Shown in pieces: positions 46,869-49,430 of a stretch of 49,430 nt of DNA. Position 1 is the first letter of the stretch. Each line of letters begins with the position of its first letter. This DNA comes from Candidatus Pantoea edessiphila (lineage in GTDB: Bacteria; Pseudomonadota; Gammaproteobacteria; Enterobacterales; Enterobacteriaceae), in assembly GCF_002933315.1 (NCBI RefSeq), contig NZ_PDKT01000006.1, positions 1 to 49,430 on the forward strand, written 5' to 3'. The notes under the pieces were generated by a model, which did not search any database, had not been told where the DNA came from, and saw nothing but the letters and a program-made list of their open reading frames with translations. A program made the position numbers and the translations under genes.

Positions 46869-47102
46869 ATGGATGGCATTAGTATTTGGCAATTATTAAT
46901 TATTGCTATGATCGTTGTACTATTATTTGGTACTGATAAGTTAAGAAATCTCGGTGAAGATTTAGGTGCTTCTATTCGTGGTTTTAAAAAAGCAATGAAT
47001 GAAGATGATGATGGAGATAAAACATTAAAAAAAAGAGACAATATAATTATAAATAAACCAAAAAATTTGTTAGATGATGAAAAAAACAATGATAAGGTAT
47101 AG
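46869..47102 (+). CDS. tatA: TatA, twin-arginine translocase pore subunit
   Basis: Oligomeric subunit forming the Tat channel for folded proteins. It is 77 aa against 89. The N-terminal membrane helix [19 protein letters not shown] is followed by the amphipathic helix [18 protein letters not shown], almost identical to E. coli. The shortened C-terminal tail is dispensable in the family. It is the first gene of tatABC; a minus-strand frame across it is a shadow. Confidence 0.95.
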   Translation: MDGISIWQLLIIAMIVVLLFGTDKLRNLGEDLGASIRGFKKAMNEDDDGDKTLKKRDNIIINKPKNLLDDEKNNDKV

Positions 47103-47105
47103 TTT

Positions 47106-47531
47106 GTGTTAAATTTTAATTTTAGAGAGTTCATATTATTATTTGTTATAGGATTAATTATATTAGGACCACAAAGATCGCCTATTGCGATAAAAAATAC
47201 TATAAATTTAGTTAAGATATTTAATAAATTATTATTGAGTATAAAATATGGAATTGTTTCTATGTTTGAATTAGAAAATTTACAAAACAAAATAAAAATA
47301 AAAGATGTTATTGATTTGCAAGAGCATTTTACAAAAAAATTTAAATATTTAATGATAGAATATCATAAAAAAGATATAAATAAGAATAATATAGATATTA
47401 AAAGTACAAAATTTAATAATATAAATAACTTTATCTTATTATATCAAAATATTAACCAAGCATCTAATTATTTTTCAAAAATTATAAATAATGTTAACAC
47501 ATTATTTAATTTTAAAAATGATAAATTATAA
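47106..47531 (+). CDS. tatB: TatB, twin-arginine translocase subunit
   Basis: With TatC it forms the receptor for twin-arginine signal peptides. It starts at GTG 47106, 3 bp after tatA, with AAGG at 47095-47098. The N-terminal helix FILLFVIGLIILGPQRSPIAIK carries the family signature LGPQR-P-A-K. The remainder is a diverged Asn/Lys/Ile-rich helical region. It is 141 aa against 171. Position between tatA and tatC supports the call. Confidence 0.9.
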   Translation: MLNFNFREFILLFVIGLIILGPQRSPIAIKNTINLVKIFNKLLLSIKYGIVSMFELENLQNKIKIKDVIDLQEHFTKKFKYLMIEYHKKDINKNNIDIKSTKFNNINNFILLYQNINQASNYFSKIINNVNTLFNFKNDKL

Positions 47532-47595
47532 AACAAAAATTAAAATTTAATTTATATAACAATAGTATACATTTTATAATGAGTGATAAATAATA

Positions 47596-48351
47596 ATGAT
47601 TATTGAAAATAATCAACTTTTTGTAGATCATTTAATTGAACTTCGCAAACGTTTGTTAAATTGTCTTATTGCAATTGTTATAATTTTTTTAGCACTTATA
47701 TACTTTGCAAATGATATCTATAATTTAGTGGCATTACCACTAATACATCAAATGCCTATTGGCACAAAAATGATCACAACTGACATTACTTCTTCATTTA
47801 TTACTCCAATAAAAATTACATTTATTGTATCAATTTTTATTTCAGTTCCTATAGTTTTTTATCAAATATGGGTATTTGTTGCTCCTGCATTGTATAATCA
47901 TGAACGTACGTTATTAAAATATATAATCATATTTGGAACTTTCTTATTTTATATTGGTATAATATTTGCATATTTTATTATTTTACCAACAACATTTAAA
48001 TTTTTTATTAAAACCTTACCAAAAGGGATTACTTTTGCTACAGATATTACTAACTACTTCAATTTTGTAATATGGTTGTTTATTGTTTGCGGTCTCTCTT
48101 TTGAAATACCTATAGTTATTACATTATTATGTTGGGCTGGTATTACTAATACTGAAAATTTAAAAAAAAATCGTTCATATATTTTTATTAGTACTTTTAT
48201 TATTGGAATGTTATTAACACCAGATGTAATTTCTCAAATTTTTCTTGCTGTTTCATTATACTTTTTATTACAAATTGGTTTATTTTTCTCAAATAAATTT
48301 TTAAAAAATAAATTATTTTCTTATTCTCATTACATAGAAAAAAATAATTAA
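47596..48351 (+). CDS. tatC: TatC, twin-arginine translocase core
   Basis: Six-helix membrane protein that binds the twin-arginine motif. It is 251 aa against 258. Conserved stretches are HLIELRKRLLNCLIAI, VFVAPALYNHERTLLKY with the signal-binding glutamate, and LLCWAGITNTENLKKNRSY. The usual MLLTPPDV is MLLTPDV here, one proline shorter. tatD does not follow; hemG does. Confidence 0.96.
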   Translation: MIIENNQLFVDHLIELRKRLLNCLIAIVIIFLALIYFANDIYNLVALPLIHQMPIGTKMITTDITSSFITPIKITFIVSIFISVPIVFYQIWVFVAPALYNHERTLLKYIIIFGTFLFYIGIIFAYFIILPTTFKFFIKTLPKGITFATDITNYFNFVIWLFIVCGLSFEIPIVITLLCWAGITNTENLKKNRSYIFISTFIIGMLLTPDVISQIFLAVSLYFLLQIGLFFSNKFLKNKLFSYSHYIEKNN

Positions 48352-48488
48352 ATTAAATATATTGAATTTTAGTATATTTATTATATCAATATTATAATTA
48401 AAGAAATTCTATTAAATTAATACATTTTAATATACTAAAATATAATATCTAAACAATATAAGATCCTATAATAAGGATTATCCTAATC

Positions 48489-49019
48489 ATGAAAGCACTA
48501 ATTATTTTTTGTAGTCGTTATGGGCAAACTAAAAAAATAGCTACTTACATAGCAGATAATATTAGTTATTATCAGTTATGTGATGTAATAAATATTACAG
48601 ATGCTATGAATATAAATTTTAATTGGAAACAATATGATCGTATTTTAATTGGCGCTTCTATTCACTACGGTCATTTTAACCCTATACTTAATAAATTTAT
48701 ACAACTTAATTTATTTGCTATAAAAAAATTAATTAGTGGTTTTTTTTCTGTTAATCTTACAGCTCGTAAAATTGAAAAAAATTCCCCACGTACTAATATT
48801 TATACTTATAAATTTTTAAAGGGTTCCCCATGGAAGCCCAATTGTTGTGCCGTATTTGCTGGGGCATTACAATACTCAAATTATAATTGGTTTAATAAAA
48901 TTGTAATTCAAATTATTATGCTGTTAACAGGTGGAGAAACAAATTCTAATTGTAATATTGAATATACGGATTGGGAAGAAGTAAGAATTTTCATTAATTA
49001 TTTTAAAAAATTAAAATAA
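48489..49019 (+). CDS. hemG: HemG, menaquinone-dependent protoporphyrinogen IX dehydrogenase
   Basis: FMN flavodoxin-like enzyme that oxidises protoporphyrinogen IX in heme synthesis. It is 176 aa against 181. It starts MKALIIFCSRYGQTKKIATYI, with IGASIHYGHF, FFSVNLTARK, MLLTGGETNSN and YTDWEEV matching E. coli. With hemC and hemD it makes three heme-pathway genes in the window. It ends 162 bp before tRNA-Glu; in E. coli hemG is followed by a complete rrn operon starting with 16S. Confidence 0.96.
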   Translation: MKALIIFCSRYGQTKKIATYIADNISYYQLCDVINITDAMNINFNWKQYDRILIGASIHYGHFNPILNKFIQLNLFAIKKLISGFFSVNLTARKIEKNSPRTNIYTYKFLKGSPWKPNCCAVFAGALQYSNYNWFNKIVIQIIMLLTGGETNSNCNIEYTDWEEVRIFINYFKKLK

Positions 49020-49043
49020 TTATTATTATTAATAAATAAATAC

Positions 49044-49072
49044 TTGACTATTTCTTAAAAACAAAGGATAGT
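49044..49072 (+). promoter_or_regulatory. Candidate promoter of the right tRNA-Glu/23S unit
   Basis: TTGACT (49044-49049) and GATAGT (49067-49072), 17 bp apart, begin 25 bp after hemG and lie 110 bp before tRNA-Glu. The -35 is 5 of 6 and the -10 is 4 of 6 against consensus. Conservation in both repeat arms is expected from the repeat itself and is not independent evidence. Confidence 0.45.
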
Positions 49073-49181
49073 AAGATTTATTGAATATGCAAAAATTATA
49101 AACATATCATAATTGGTAGTTAAATTAATATTTAAATTAAATATTTTAATAAATAATCACATATTTAATTATTTTTATATC

Positions 49182-49257
49182 GTCCCCTTCGTCTAGAGGC
49201 TTAGGACATCGCCCTTTCACGGCGGCAACAGGGGTTCGAATCCCCTAGGGGACGCCA
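49182..49257 (+). tRNA. gltT: tRNA-Glu (anticodon TTC), right copy
   Basis: A 76-nt gene identical to the minus-strand copy at 174-249: acceptor GTCCCCT/AGGGGAC, anticodon loop CTTTCAC, T-arm GGTTCGAA and encoded CCA. It is the only tRNA in the window with an encoded CCA. Its place upstream of a 23S leader is that of a spacer tRNA from which the 16S gene has been separated. Confidence 0.97.
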
Positions 49258-49302
49258 TAATATATCTTGTATAATCAATTAATTTTATGTATATTTATAA
49301 TT

Positions 49303-49315
49303 GGTTCTTTAACAA
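49303..49315 (+). promoter_or_regulatory. boxA-like antitermination element upstream of 23S rRNA (right copy)
   Basis: GGTTCTTTAACAA followed by TCTGGAACAAGCT closely resembles the enterobacterial spacer between tRNA-Glu and 23S rRNA. It implies that 23S begins shortly beyond the right edge on the plus strand. Confidence 0.6.
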
Positions 49316-49430
49316 TCTGGAACAAGCTAAAAGTAGTACAAAAGTGTTTAATTCATTATTAATACGTTATTAATGACATCAATAATGCTAATTAACATTT
49401 ATTAATCTCAATGCTTAAAATCAAAAACAC

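Larger units (their letters stand above)
49035..49430. repeat. Right arm of the perfect 396-bp terminal inverted repeat
   Basis: Exact reverse complement of 1-396. It begins 16 bp after the hemG stop and runs to the window edge. It contains, on the plus strand, a candidate promoter, tRNA-Glu and the boxA spacer leading toward 23S rRNA. The two arms point outward from a 48.6-kb single-copy interior. Confidence 0.95.

Noticed and set aside
46826-47290. 154-aa minus-strand frame across tatA and tatB
   Set aside because: It lies antisense to two genes with clear family motifs and shows no recognisable protein features of its own.

Overview
The window is a strongly A+T-rich stretch of chromosome from a reduced-genome member of the Enterobacterales, most likely an obligate insect endosymbiont. 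Almost every protein lines up end to end with an Escherichia coli housekeeping protein. Intergenic DNA is nearly pure A/T. Regulators and neighbours such as rsmG, atpI, recF, hemX, hemY, metR and ubiEJB are missing from their usual places, and there are no insertion sequences, prophage genes or CRISPR arrays. I cannot name the species. An intact dnaA argues against Blochmannia and Wigglesworthia, which are known to lack it.

Layout. (1) Positions 1-396 and 49035-49430 form a perfect inverted repeat carrying tRNA-Glu(UUC), a candidate promoter and the boxA-type spacer that normally precedes 23S rRNA. Both arms point out of the window. (2) 697-9801 (+): mnmG and the ATP synthase operon atpBEFHAGDC, then glmU and glmS to 13138. 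(3) 13151-19786 (-): dnaC and dnaT, then gyrB, dnaN and dnaA. (4) 20282-24074 (+): rpmH, rnpA, yidD, yidC, mnmE. (5) 24338-33718 (+): glyQ, glyS, fdhD (frameshifted at a poly-A tract), sodA, dppA, trxA, rho. (6) 33912-34239 (+): tRNA-Arg(CCG), tRNA-His(GUG), tRNA-Pro(UGG). (7) 34268-35952 (-): hemC-hemD, divergent from a half-length cyaA. (8) 37628-49019 (+): dapF, uvrD, corA, metE, rmuC, tatABC, hemG. This last part is the E. coli order with the intervening genes deleted.

Functionally the genes cover ATP synthesis, replication initiation and primosome loading, DNA supercoiling, tRNA maturation and wobble modification (RnpA, MnmE, MnmG and one of their substrate tRNAs), translation, transcription termination, membrane-protein insertion and Tat export. 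They also cover UDP-GlcNAc precursors, diaminopimelate/lysine, methionine and three heme steps (HemC, HemD, HemG). I found no unknown multi-gene system. The most interesting signals are the inverted tRNA-Glu/23S arms without an adjacent 16S gene, the fdhD frameshift in an A10 tract, an adenylate cyclase reduced to its catalytic half, a UvrD without its C-terminal domain, and a set of long perfect AT-only hairpins between genes.
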